A stretch of DNA of 64,000 nt from Albugo candida (GCA_905220665.1 CAJNAR010000152.1:992001-1056000); one strand, 5' to 3'; counted from the stretch's first letter, positions 10,796 through 21,990 are shown. The notes: generated by a model from the letters alone, not told the origin. Numbers and translations: made by a program.

Positions 10796-11458
10796 GTGAG
10801 TTTTCAAGACAAAATGGACGCCGAAGGACAATTCGAGAGTTTTAAGACTCGTCTTGGTGCTTGTGGAAACGAGCAAAATATTGGGTCGATTTGTTTTACT
10901 TTCGCGGTGGTCATGGACATGTCTACCGTTAAAAACATACTGGCTTTGGCAACTCTTTGGGGTGTTCCAGCTCAACGTGGCGACGTGCAATATGCCTACG
11001 TGCAGGCGAACAAAGAAAATGGTGTGGATATTTCTCTACATGTACCAGGCGGTATGGAGTTTACAAGCCATGAGCTAAGTGAGTTGGCAGCTAAAAGCGC
11101 TGCCGAGCTCGTCTTGCGACTAAAAAAGACGCTTTATGGTCTCAAGCTGGACGGCAGATTGTGGAGTCAATTTAATAATGACAAACTGTATGAAACTGCA
11201 TTTGAGCGCTGCATCACCGACATGTGCCTTTATTACAATTTCATTGACAAAAACATCATAGCTGTTGGCGTCTATGTCAACGACCTGCTTGTAACATTGA
11301 CACGCGCTGAATTGATGGAAGATCTCTTCCAGTACCTTGGATCCTTGGCGATCAAGAAGCTTGTTGCAGTGAAGAAGTTTCTTGGAATGCATATCCACAA
11401 TAACGATAGTGGCGGGTATGACTTCGATCAGGGAGGCGCTCGACGAAATCCTCCGTGA
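10796..11458 (+). pseudogene. Copia reverse transcriptase, active site YVND
   Basis: This encodes the core of the copia reverse transcriptase: TFAVVMDMSTVKNILALATL, GDVQYAYVQANKENG, LYGLKLDGRLWSQF and the polymerase site. The site reads VYVNDLLVT instead of YVDD, so the first aspartate is asparagine and polymerase activity should be lost. The lead-in (FKTKW-type motif) at about 10,800 is in another frame. The frame ends after GMHIHNNDSGG. Confidence 0.87.
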
Positions 11459-11879
11459 TACCGTGATGGACTTGGTCAAAACCGTGAGGACGCCAATAAG
11501 GGATGAATGTTATGAAGAGAACTTGGGCGATTAAAACTTGCTGCCCGTGCACGCGAGTGACAGCCAACCAATGATCAAGGCGTCCCAGTCTCTTGTCGGA
11601 AGCTTCCTATGGGTGAAGCGATGATTCGATGATCGCATACGTTTCCATCGAGATTTGCCTAAAATTTGACAAACTTACTTGATTTTGAACCGAACGACAT
11701 CGATTTGCGAATTGGAGCGTGCTTAGACACTCCTCATAACGTTCCCTCATCGGATGGATTGTCGCGATCAGCATTGTGATCGAATTCCCACCTATCCAAA
11801 AGCCCCAACGAATTCAATTCCAAACAATAGCGGTCTATTTATTTTCATGACTGGAATCTCGCAAAGCGCATTGTACGGT

Positions 11880-12391
11880 ACCTGAAGAGCAGCAAGCTCC
11901 AGCTTCACATGGTCGCAGAGCCTAGAAATGGTGCTAAGCTTAATCTTTAAACTTTCGGTGATGCTGGCTTTCCTCGGACAAGACAGACTGAAAGTCGTTG
12001 AACGGAGGAGTGGTGATGCTCAACGATATGATTGTCATCTGGGATGCAAAAACAAGGAGGAGATAGCTTATTCAGTATGGAGGCGGAATTTGTCGCCGCT
12101 TCTGACGCGGCACGTGAGTTCCTTGGGATACGCGAGTTGTTAATGGATCTGGAAATGGCAATAACAAATCCGATGACTATGATGGTAGGCAATCAGGATG
12201 TGATCGAGCACCTGGGAGGCGAAGCATCACATGCGAAGGAAAAGAACATAGGCATTCGGATGAAGTTTGTATGCGATCAAGCAAGACGGGAATTATCATA
12301 CCCCGCTAAGTACCGTCGGAAAAAAATCGTATTGACGAAGGCGCTTGGTTTCCGTAAGCTTGCCGATATGCGTGCACTCGTAGGCCTGTAG
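11880..12391 (+). pseudogene. Copia RNase H fragment
   Basis: From about 12,060 the frame reads SMEAEFVAASDAAREFLGIRELL, the RNase H block with the conserved SxEAEFVA, followed by the bridging segment GIRMKFVCDQARR. Sequence between 11,460 and 11,880 is a degraded continuation of the same polyprotein with multiple stops. Confidence 0.8.
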
Positions 12392-12415
12392 TAACTCAAC
12401 ACGGCCGAGAAGGAG

Positions 12416-12564
12416 TCTTGGGAGATGGCCGATATGCACGATGTCATTTAACGACCGTGCTGTTTGAAATAATGCGAAATGTTTTTTTTTGTAAGCAGAC
12501 AGAATACATATGAAATGCATATGGTAACGGTTGATATAATTTCAAATTTGTACTCAAGAAAACA
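12416..12564 (+). repeat. 3' LTR of the nested copia
   Basis: A direct repeat of the 5' LTR at 7643-7794 with several substitutions and small indels, notably in the T run around 12,482. The divergence shows that the insertion is not recent. Confidence 0.8.
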
Positions 12565-13515
12565 AATGAGAGGGAAAGATGACAAATGTCGATGTGCTTT
12601 GCTCGAATTGGATACCCATCATTCTTTGCAATAGCAATTGCACTCGGATTGTCATCATATACAGGAATTGCGGACCCTTCCTGAATTCCCAATTCTTCCA
12701 CAAGACTCTTGATCCATGACTTCTTGTGCACAAACAGATAGCGCAACAGATCTGCTTCGGCGGTAATCAAAGCAACACCTCTTTGTAATCCTGAATTAAA
12801 AATGACAGGCTCTCCATTCATCATAATCATGATACCTGACATAGCAGCCTGCAGCCTAATCCCTCTCGCTACACGCACTAATCTGTAGATCTGGGCCAGA
12901 TAGAAACCAAATCCCACTTGGTTTCCGTATACTTTGAATATTGCAACACTCAAATTGCTACCTTCCGATGTGTCTCAATTGAGTTTTCGAGATGTCGACT
13001 TAGCTGACATACAGCAAATCTAATATCAGTTCTTGTCCCATTCGCAATGTACCAGTAATGATTTAACCAACGAACGAAAAGTCGCTTTTTCATCCGTGGG
13101 TCTTTGATCTCACTTTTCGTCAATGACTGACCCACAATTATTGGGTTGTATACTGGTTTCGAGTCAGCTTGATTAAACTTTTCAATCATTCTCGAGATGC
13201 ATGCTGTCTGCGAGATCTTCATCACTCTCTTGCTTTGACTATACTCAGTTCCATGCCAAGGATGTATCTCACCTAACCTAGTATCTTGAGTGAAAAATCG
13301 TTCTTCAATTGTAACGTGATGTTGTCAATCACTCCCAACTTCTTGCTCCTACCAGCAGATCGTCAACATACAATATATGTGGAGTCATGTTCCGCATGTC
13401 GAAAAAAATTCAATAAACCGTTTTCCATCGATTAAACTCTAGCTCTGTCTCAAATATATTTGAGATCAGCTTGTACCATGTAAATGCTGCTTGCTTTAGG
13501 CAATATAAGAGATTA
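12565..13515 (-). mobile_element. Older copia element, reverse transcriptase to RNase H (right piece)
   Basis: On the minus strand this continues the older copia cut by the nested one. It includes an RT site near 13,360, ISQTACISRMIEKFNQADSK (about 13,200), LNHYWYIANGTRTDIRFAV, an RNase H block and DDNPSAIAIAKNDGY. The same peptides occur in order in the element at 32.8-37.0 kb. At about 13,515 the sequence stops abruptly and the inverted copy of the 7.5-kb region begins. Confidence 0.82.
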
Positions 13516-14290
13516 CAAGGCGAGGGAGACTGTTGATGGTGTAGACCACATTGGACACTAAAGGCCATGCTGAAGATTCTAATATAACACATATTGTACT
13601 TAGCGATCTGAAACTTAATAAACGTACTTTCTATTCTTCTCGAACGTCGTGCCCCGAACCATCTTCTCCACACGGTCCATTTATCAAGACTAAGGACCTA
13701 ATAAACGTACTTTGCACATGTTGCCCGACTCCTCGACCCAATGCATACAGTAGCCTAGTCCTTCCTAGTATCTTGTACAACACTATTTAAACAACGATGA
13801 TTGATGAGCTATCACGAGAATTCTCTGCAAGAGACTATGGCAGGTAAGCGCCATATTCGTTTCTTATTCTTGATGAGAATGGTCAATATCAATCATAGTT
13901 ACTGTTTGTGCTTGGTTTAGGGCACTTATCAAATGATTCTATCAAGTGTTTTCAACCTAATCGAAGCGGCTCTGACGACATTTCGGATGGGCTGCAGCAG
14001 GATTAAATGTTTGTGGAGTGATCTGGGGGCTCCGACGATAGTGGAGGAGATTTCTGGGAATGTCCCGGTGATGGTCGTGGAGGAGGTGGTCAACATTCCG
14101 GTGGTTGCTGTTGACGCGCCACCGATGAAGGGGAACGAAAATGGCTTGGAGATGGCCGTGGAGGAGGTGGTCAACATTCCGGTGATTGCTCTTGACGTGC
14201 CACCGACGAAGGGGAACGATTATGGCTTGGAGATGGACGTGGAGGAGGTGGGCAACGTTCAAGTGGTTGATGTTGACGCTCCACCGATGA
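13516..14290 (+). repeat. Right arm of inverted duplication (mate of about 6.7-7.5 kb)
   Basis: The sequence from 13,516 is the reverse complement of the region running leftward from about 7,500. It contains the copia 3' end and LTR (DNA matching 7338-7432), the promoter-proximal stretch ending actatttaaacaacg, exon 1 and intron 1 of the repeat gene and its first units. Over the 79-codon open frame 13,551-13,790 only five residues differ from the mate, so the duplication is much younger than most elements here. Confidence 0.85.
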
Positions 14291-14907
14291 AGGGTAATGG
14301 ATATAGTGTGGAGATGGCCGTGGAGCAGGTGGTCAACATTCCGGTGGTTGCTGTTGGCACACCACCGATGAAGGGTAAAGAAAATAGTGTGGAGATGGTC
14401 GTGGAGGAGGTGGTCAACATTTCGGTGGTTGCTGTTGACGCACTACTGATGACGCGTAAGGAAATTGTTGCGGAGATGATCGGGGAGGAAGTGGTCAACA
14501 TTCCGGTGGATGCTGTTGGCGCGCCACCGATGAAGGGTAACGAAAAGAGTGCGGAGATGGCCGTGAAGCAGGTGGCCAACATTCTCGTGGTTGCTGTTGA
14601 CGCGCCACTGAAGTAATGTAACGAAAATGGTGCGATGATGGTCGTGAAGGAGGTGGTCAACATTTTTCTGGTTGATGATATCGCAACAGAGATAAAGGGT
14701 AACGAAAATAGTGATGAGATGGTCGTGGAGGACGTCATTCCTCACGCCGATGTTGAAGAAAGGCCGACCCGCATGACAATATTCGTACATAGTCGGAATC
14801 CTCCAACAGCGAGCCTGGAACGTTCTCAATCTACTGCACGACAATATCCGCAACATTGTTTCAATCCGTCATCTCACAGCGGCCATTGTTTAATAACCCT
14901 TTCGTGA
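13797..14907 (+). pseudogene. VEEVVNIP-repeat protein, copy B, truncated and split
   Basis: Copy B repeats the start of copy A: exon 1 13,797-13,843 (MIDELSREFSARDYG), a GTAAGC donor, then exon 2 from 13,947 (or an ATG at 13,933). Its array has about eight units, more diverged than those of A; the first two and the EEVGNVQVVDVDAP unit match A. A TAA at 14,614-14,616 interrupts the frame, which then continues in phase with two further units (KEVVNIFLVDD; KGNENSDEM) to 14,907. The tail NKSYGGFFDQ of copy A is absent. A displaced exon matching exon 3 of A lies near 21,240, separated by 6.3 kb of DNA-transposon sequence. It probably makes at most a truncated repeat protein. Confidence 0.7.
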
Positions 14908-15968
14908 GGTATATGGAGCTATACTCCCCAGACTTTCACTTTTCTGATATTTGCAACCCACTTGAACGCCGCGTAACGTTTGATTTCCATTAAACAGTCG
15001 ATGACAGGAAGACTCATAATTCCCTTCAACACGCTGCTTACTGCTTCCACTTTGGTCGATGTCAAAGTGTTGTATCTTGAACATCGAGAGAAAGCTGTTG
15101 ACCGATTTCATGTCCAACCTCCTGTAGCCACACCAGCGCACTGATATCAAAATTTGCGATATTCGCTTTCGCCTTCTCGTTCTCCACCGTTGCTCGTGAA
15201 CGAGCCAATATCCATGCCAAATTCTTCAACAACTAGGACTTGTATTTCTGTAAGTCCCTTGTCTCTATCACGTAACACGAATGCTGGAGATGGCTGGAGG
15301 CTGAATTGTAGGAAGTTCAAAAACTAGCTCCAGTTATTTTCATTCACCGACACGAGCCCAAGTCCGACAATTTGGATCACGCTGTTTCCATATCAAAAGC
15401 ACGCTCCAAGGAGAATCCCACCGACTGCCACGCTCGCTGTATGACTTTTATGCCCGAAGACCTTCACGTAAAATGACACTCAACCGCATGAATTCATCAT
15501 CTACGATTTAAGGTTTCCTTCGGGCCTGGAATGTTTAGTGCAGCCATGTAGGATGGAATGAGGCTGTATTGCTCAATATCACTTCCCTATAACTCAAGCT
15601 TCAACTTTTTGAGTGCGTGAGAACAGTTCATATATGGGGTGGAAATCCTTCCGTTTTTGTAACTTCGTTTATATCATCAAGGTAGTCACTTTCTTACCGG
15701 AGATTATGGCCATATCTCTGACTGCAGGATTTACACCAATTATTTCACAGTTGTATATCTACGAGGCACCTCTGACGATTCGGATACTTGACAGGAGTGC
15801 AAAATAAACTTCGTTGTAGGGCTGAATGCCTGAATGATATCCTTTTCATTGGCATAGCTCCTTTTCTCAAAGAAGCTCTTCTTGTTTCTGTTCTAGGTCG
15901 TCGTATTCCATCGCTGGTACTGAAATGAGTAATATGTATATTCGAACGTATAGTGTACAGCCTTGTTA
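14908..15968 (-). other. Unassigned region with a possible eroded coding block
   Basis: Most of this kilobase is unassigned. On the minus strand, around 15,070-15,260, a frame reads LLKNLAWILARSRATVENEK, then KANIANFDISALVWLQEVGH and QQLSLDVQDTTL before a stop, and a KVIQRAWQSVGFSLERAFD-like piece lies further upstream near 15,400. The composition looks like helical protein sequence with stops. I recognise no family; it may be a dead host gene or transposon fragment. Confidence 0.3.
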
Positions 15969-15976
15969 TATCTTTT

Positions 15977-18516
15977 GGGAATTGCTATTTCCACCCAGCT
16001 TTTTGCTATTTCCACCCACCAGAGTAACTTTTTGACCAACCAGATTATGACGTTATTACCACTCCAATGTGACTTTCTGACCAATCAGATTACGGCGTTA
16101 TTTCCACCCAACTTTTTACTCTTTCCACCTACCTTTATCAATATCCTATTTCATCAATTGCAACCACTCTTTTGCCACTCGCTGTGATCTCATTGAACAC
16201 GTTCGCCAAGTGTGTCTTGAGTCTGGCTATAAGGTGTCGATAAAACGTTCAGATGGAGACAGGCGATTTTTGCTTGCTTGTGATCTTGGTGGGGAGTGTA
16301 GGAGACGCTCTGCTGGAAACGTTGAGGGAAAGACACGAAAGACAGGCACCAGACTGCAAGGGATCCTTGGGAGGCTTTTGGGAAGAAAAATGGAGATGGT
16401 TGCTGGAAGGTCAAATTGCGCAACATCCAACACAATCATGAACCTTCAGAGAGTATGACTGGGCATCCAGGATGCCGAAGAATGACTGAAGAAGAAAAGC
16501 GCCGCGTACAGCAACTCGTATCAGCTGGAGTCTCTGCACGTCAGGGGTTAAATCTTTTGCATCGTGAATTTCCGGAATATCTGGCTATGACGAATGCCTT
16601 CTACAACGCCAAAGCGCAATGTCGTTTGAAGGAATTGGCAGGCAGGGCTTAGATCCAGGCTTTGATGGATGAACTCACATCGAGCACGTGGACGTATAGT
16701 GTTAAAACCACCCACCGGTGGTGGGCGCGTCGCACATTTGTTCATGGCTCATCCAGCATCCATCCGTTTAGCTCGCCGGTATTGTGGTATTCTTCTCTTG
16801 GAGTGTACGTACAAAATGAACAGATTTAGGATGCCTCTGCTGAGCATTGTTGGATGAACGGAAATGAACTCAACATTTTACTTGGCTTTTGCATTTTTAT
16901 CAGGGGAGGGGAAGGCAGATTATATCTGGGCACTTAAGCAGCTGCGAAACATGTTGGTACAAACACCAGACGTTCTGATGACAGATTGCGACTTGGCACT
17001 AGCTGGTGCCATTGAAGAAATATTTCTGGACTGCGCACATCTCCTATGCATGTGGCACATCGGAAAAAATGTACTTGCGAATTGCAAGAAAGAATTTGGC
17101 ACGAACGAGGAACGGGAGGATTTTTTGAAAGTTGGACAAATGTTTGTAGATCAAAGACAATTGCAAACTATGATGCAGGATGGAGTACACTTAAAATTAA
17201 GTATGCTGGAAAATCGGACGTTGTCAGCTATTTGGAGAAAACCTGGACTCCGCATAAAGCAAAATTTGTGCGCGTCTGGACAGACAAGGTGATGCATTTT
17301 CAAAATGCTTCGACGTCGGCGGTCTTATGAATGTGCTACAATTGCTTCTCTTGCAATTGCAGCGCAAAGAGATATTCGGTTAGGAAAGGATGCAATTGCG
17401 AGCGCATTCTATATATCAAGTCAGATTCAATCAATTATTCAAACATGATCGTAAGAATTTGCAAAATTTTAATTTCACCGTGTTCATTTCTTTTGATTAT
17501 AAGCACCCACTTTGTACCAAATAATTTTTTCATCGGACATCGATACTCAATATTTGTGTATACGGTTTTGTGTCTTAGATGTACTGAATCGCATCTAGCT
17601 TTGAAGTGGTACCTACAAAAATCTACTGGAAATCTGGATCTTGTTCAGGCAAGAATGAAGCAAGCCATTGAGCACCAAGCCCGGGAGCTTGAAGCAAACA
17701 TTGCTAGCGAGCGCATCCGAATCCCACATGTATTCCTTGATGGTGTAAGTTATGAGCAGCTGGTGGACGCGTCTCCGTTTTTGATCTGAAATAGTCAAAG
17801 AGAAATTTAATAGACCGGAAGAGGATTTGAAGAATGCCTGCAGCCATACGTTGTGGAGTACTATGGGATTACGATGTGTGCATGAAATCCGTGAAGGTTG
17901 TAACAGCCCCATACCCTTAACATTGATTCACCTGCATTGACACCTAGGTCACATTAATTACAATGCAAAAACGGAAGGGGCCAAGCAAGTTTCCATCATG
18001 CCGAACAACATCGCGTCCTTTCAGCTCTACTTGAAAGCACTGGAAAGCCGCTATTTGAATTGTTCGCCAGCCCAACAGTCAATCATTCATGCTAAAGTTT
18101 CAGAATTGGTAAGTGGGAATTTTTCGGTCCTTGCTGAACCTTCTGTCGTGAAGGCGAAAAGACGTCCACTTGGGGCCCAACATAAGGCTCTCTATTCATC
18201 AACAAAGCGCGAACCGTCAGCATTTGAGCATGCAATGAAGCCTAAGCGGTGATGTACAAAATGTAAAGAGAGGGACATGATATCCGAAAATGTCTCACGA
18301 AGATTTCAACACTATTTTCATCTTGTAGGCAAGATGGAGGTGAGCAAAGTAGAAGGGAAAACTGAATTTGCAAATACTTATTTTGCCCAATCATATAATA
18401 AAAAGGCGGGTGGAAATAGTAAAAATTAGTGTGATAATAACGTCGTAATCTGATTGGTAAGAAAATTACATTGGTGGGTGGAAATAGCAAAAAGCTGGGT
18501 GGAAATAGCAATTCCC
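15977..18516 (+). mobile_element. MULE-type DNA transposon with exact target duplication
   Basis: The element starts gggaattgctatttccaccc and ends with the exact inverse at 18,516; the terminal inverted repeats are identical for about 45 bp and similar for about 90. The 8 bp outside each end are TATCTTTT (15,969-15,976 and 18,517-18,524), a perfect target-site duplication. The left end holds an extra diverged tandem copy of part of the repeat (cagattacggcgttatt). Inside lies a broken Mutator-like transposase. The clean ends show transposition as a unit, although the encoded protein now looks dead. Confidence 0.9.
16200..18300 (+). pseudogene. MULE transposase (FAR1-like N-terminus, DDE core, knuckle)
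   Basis: The pieces in order are GYKVSIKRSDGDRRFLLAC (FAR1-type DNA-binding region, 16,220-16,300), HNHEPSESMTGHPGCRRMT (about 16,430), LFMAHPASIRL and the first catalytic block LLECTYKMNRFRMPLLSIVG (16,790-16,855), FYLAFAFLSGEGKADYIWAL, the second aspartate in LMTDCDLALA, and the hallmark LLCMWHIGKNVLANCKKEF (about 17,040). Homologues have D where this copy has E in LLECTYK. Stops and frame changes, including one directly after LLSIVG, break the gene. The C-terminal part (SSTKREPSAFEHAMKPKR) ends where a zinc knuckle is expected. Confidence 0.85.
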
Positions 18517-18559
18517 TATCTTTTCTATTTTATCATTATCTCGGGGGATTTATAAAAGA

Positions 18560-20938
18560 GGGATTCGGTATAACCCCGCCCCTTTTTTGGTATAGCCACA
18601 CCCCTAACTTAAATGAAAACACCGGTATCGCCACACTCGCTAGATTATGGGAACAGGTATCGCCACACCTCCTGAATTAAATTACAGATTTGCTTTGTTA
18701 TTTGTGGGTTGTTGACATGAGCGCCTGTTCTGACCTTCTTGTTTGCAGACCCCGCATCTTCGCTTGGGCAGTTCCTGCCCCTCCCTCTTATTGTACTCAA
18801 ATGCGGATGGATCACGCTTGGTACTCGTTGATCCTTTCTGCCGTCCACGTGAGGCCACTGCGGTAGGATCAATTACACTTGGGCTTGGAACCGATGCAAG
18901 GCAATTGAGACTCTGCTTAAAAAGGCGCTTCCTGTGCGGAGGAAAGCTCGAATAACGCGCTTGCAACTTACTTAATGTCCGAAAAGCATGTTTCTCCTGA
19001 CGACGAATTGCGGGATGCAGTGTGGAATGTACAGACTTGTTAAGCCACCAGCGCTCATGAAATTGAGCTTCATGCAAGATTGACCCCAACTTTGCAGCTC
19101 TTAGATGGCATGATACCACGGCAATCATTTAGTGCTCGTGAATGTTCTAGTGAAGTTTTCACTTTTCTCCATCGATAGTGCCTTTTGGTACTGCTCGGAG
19201 ACCTGCAGAAAAAAAATATGGTCAGTACATACCTTGCAAGTACTGTATAGAACTGTATGCATAAACTAGTGTTACACACTTCATTCAATGCATATTGTGA
19301 AATCTTTCAATTCACAGTTGTCCAGAGCTCCCACTAAGGCGGACTATAGTGTGTGAACGATCGTATGCAGCTTTTTGACTCGTTTCTTGGCGCTGCTGTT
19401 GAGCCGCGAGAATCAATTTGTCATAAACTGTTGCCAAATCTCCTGCTGAAACTGCAATCCATTTCTTCAAGGTTGCATGTCCGCCTCCAACGCGAGATGT
19501 AGCTACATGCCCAAAATGCTTAGTTTTTTTGATCCAAGCAAGGATGAATTTCTCGTTGTGCGGAATCCATGTGGATTGTAAATACGCATAGTCAGTCTCA
19601 TTAGTAGCATCTTTCAGGAGCACCCAATTCTTATCGAATTTCCTGTTCAGTTGCAGAGCAGTACAATCCGTGCCACTTTGTGAAAGATTTCTCCCAGTCT
19701 TCATCTTTTGCAAAGTGCTCTTTGGCATCTACCAGGACATTCTTATCAATATGCCATTTGCAAAGCTGATTCTTCGCTTCAGTTATAACACGTGAGATTG
19801 CAGCCATCAATGCCAATTCTCTGTCAGTGAAAATGACAATTGGCCCAGGAATTTTATCTTGCAAACTTTCCTCATTTGCCCAAGTGCCCAAATGTAATCA
19901 TCTTCTGATTCATGTCGCAAGACAACATAGCAATCAGAATATGACTGGTTTGTGCATGCCGCACCCAGGACATGGAAAAATGGCATTTGAAACCTGGAGA
20001 TTTTGTCTGCTCTTAGTTGAAGTTGGGCAAAGATTGGTTGCAAGCATTTTACTCACCTATTGGTTTTGTATGTCGAATCTTCTAGAAGAATCCCCCGAAG
20101 AAAAGTCATTGTCTGTCGATATGCAAGGCTTAGGTGCAATCAAGAGGCGCGTTAATTTTATCGATGAGGGGTCCCGATCAAGCTCATTCCTAAGGACACT
20201 TCCCTCTTGTGTTTTCAGCAATGCTACAAGAGGGCTGCGACCAAGGAGAAACCGGTACGTTCACGTTTTCGAACATTGTGAATGTCTTGCCCGCTGGCAG
20301 GAAAAGCAGCATCAGACGGCTTTATCGTACTTGAAATCAACCGAGGACGTGCTCCACCTTTTGTCAAGTCCAGAATTTGCTGCTTCTCCACCTGGTTCAA
20401 TACCCTGGCTTCTAGGAATGCTGCAAGATTCTCTGCTGCCTCATGATTGTGAGTTGCAACAACCACACTCACTCGACATTTTTGAACAGAATTTTGACTC
20501 AGTTGACGCTGAATGGCGATTAACCATGGGCACATTAGAAGCCGCGTTGATGTTTGGCGGATCCTCGTGCCTATGTTTTTGTAACGACCACCGTGGACAC
20601 AAGCAAGCCACATCTTCCTAGTATTACCGTACTTTTCGGCCTTTGTGCGACCTTTCTTTGTTGAATAGCTTTCTTGCCACGCAAAGGTTTGTACTGCCTT
20701 AGGTCTCGTATGTGTATTCCGGGGGTGAAGCACGTGGCATAGTGAGGACAGGGTATTTACTTTAGCGTTCTCATAGCAATATAAGTAGGGCATATGCGAA
20801 TTTGAAAATAGCGAGTGTGCTGATGCCGGTTCTCATTTATCAAGAATATTTAAAGGGTGTAACAATACCGGTGTTCTCAATTAAGTTAGGGGGTGCGGCT
20901 ATACCTAAAAAGGGGGGGGGGTTGCTATACCGGGCTCC
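18560..20938 (-). mobile_element. Second MULE element with imperfect terminal inverted repeats
   Basis: The left end near 18,560 reads ggtataaccccgcccc then ggtatagccacacccctaac; the right end near 20,938 is the inverse of a related sequence (ggtatagcaacccc, ggtatagccgcaccccctaac). The inverted similarity extends about 75 bp and includes aacaccggta. No convincing target duplication is visible, so the exact limits are uncertain by several bases. It abuts the first MULE with about 40 bp between them and carries its transposase on the minus strand. Confidence 0.75.
18682..20793 (-). pseudogene. MULE transposase with an intron, frameshifted
   Basis: On the minus strand an N-terminal FAR1-like region (KMWLACVHGGRYKN; VSVVVATHNHEAAENLAAFL) is followed by the catalytic block ILLEDSTYKTNR. 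A GTGAGT donor there opens a 63-bp intron (19,994-20,056), and splicing joins it to FQMPFFHVLGAACTNQ in frame. A frameshift near 19,880 precedes IVIFTDRELALMAAI (second aspartate) and QLCKWHIDKNVLVDAKEHF. The C-terminus has SAFEYNKREG and a knuckle CGVCKQEGQNRRSC whose histidine is replaced by glutamine. Unlike the neighbouring copy, both visible catalytic aspartates are kept. Confidence 0.83.
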
Positions 20939-21194
20939 TATTTTTTATCCCTTTATTTATTCTATTATATTTTAATAAACCAATCAGAGGCCACTAAGCT
21001 ATTAATCTATGGAGCTGGGGGCTGATTACAGAAAGCATAGGGGCTGAATAACGATTCCTATTTTTGATGTGCCTTACGTTGAAACAGTAGTATAGCCATC
21101 TTATTGACCGAACATATCATTTACACAAATTAGTCAATCAAAGGAATTTGGTCTGTGGCAATAGTCACACCCTGTCAAGAATAATCTACTGGTT
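20939..21194. other. AT-rich spacer right of the second MULE
   Basis: About 250 bp with no gene-like content. It lies between the MULE end and the displaced 3' part of repeat-gene copy B. Confidence 0.45.
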
Positions 21195-21990
21195 GATGTT
21201 ATGGCAATATCGTTCCTTCCGCTTATTCCTTTTTGCGCTTCCAAGACTACGCAGTACTGTTCGCTACCTTTTCATCGTCTGTATTTGTGGGTGCCACCTG
21301 TAACATAACCAGATTTGTCGTGTACTCACTCAAGTGCAAACCATTCCATTTCGTGATGCTCTAATCTCGTCAATCTGAGATATGTCAGCAACAAAAGAAG
21401 TCCCAGGTTGCTGCATTTTAGAATGGAAGCTCCATGGATTCTTCGGCAAGCCATGTCGACATTAACAAAGCGATCATGCAGTGGTGACATACATACATGC
21501 TTTTATTGAGAAAGATTCACTGGATCAATGCTCTGTAAAGAGGTGTCTGCGTATGTGGCGGCTAACCGAAGGCGTTCGACCGTAATCTAGGAAGCTGATG
21601 TTTTTACTATAACTATCGTAAGAACAAACGTTTCTGTGTTTACTTCCACAAATTCTCAGCAGTGAATGTCTAAGCTCGCATATTTAATGATAATCCATAT
21701 TTCGCGTTTCGAAATTTCTGAGAGAACACTTCTGAGACGACAGGATCACATATCTGATACCGATAAAATGTGTATATAGAAATCCAAAGGAGCTTCAATT
21801 CCATTGTGAATGCCAATTATAGGCTTATACTTCAGCCAACTTTTGCACGCTACCTTTCTGTGTACTTCTCCTAAGATTTCGATCCCACACATAGATACTT
21901 CTTCGAAAAGCACGACTAAAATTCCCATTAAGACCAAGATGTCTAGGTCGGAGTTTCTGCTGAGCAGAAGCGAACTTGGATCAGAATTAC
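21195..21990 (+). repeat. Displaced 3' exon and flank of repeat gene B
   Basis: This is the inverted counterpart of 5480-6190 and the last intron and exon of gene A. It starts with the intron tract (cgttccttccgcttattc) and an AAG acceptor near 21,243, followed by an exon reading LRSTVRYLFIV where A has LCSTIRCLFIV; several of the differences are synonymous. The flank then runs to about 21,990. Here the frame extends past the stop position of A to CICGCHL. It was contiguous with copy B before the MULEs inserted (inference). Confidence 0.7.

Larger units (their letters stand above)
7643..12564 (+). mobile_element. Copia-type LTR retrotransposon (nested, inactive)
   Basis: A Ty1/copia element bounded by LTRs of about 150 bp, 7643-7794 and 12,416-12,564, sharing gatggccgatatg, accgtgctgttt and actcaagaaaacaaat. 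A primer-binding site related to ttatgagccca follows the 5' LTR at about 7805, and a purine run (gagaaggag) precedes the 3' LTR. The order gag, protease, integrase, reverse transcriptase, RNase H is that of copia, and the protein sequence closely resembles Phytophthora copia polyproteins. Many frameshifts and several active-site substitutions make it inactive. It is inserted in an older, oppositely oriented copia, whose sequence continues on both sides. Confidence 0.88.

Noticed and set aside
18552..20946. An 8-bp target duplication for the second MULE
   Set aside because: The flanking bases on the two sides do not match under any end placement that I tried.
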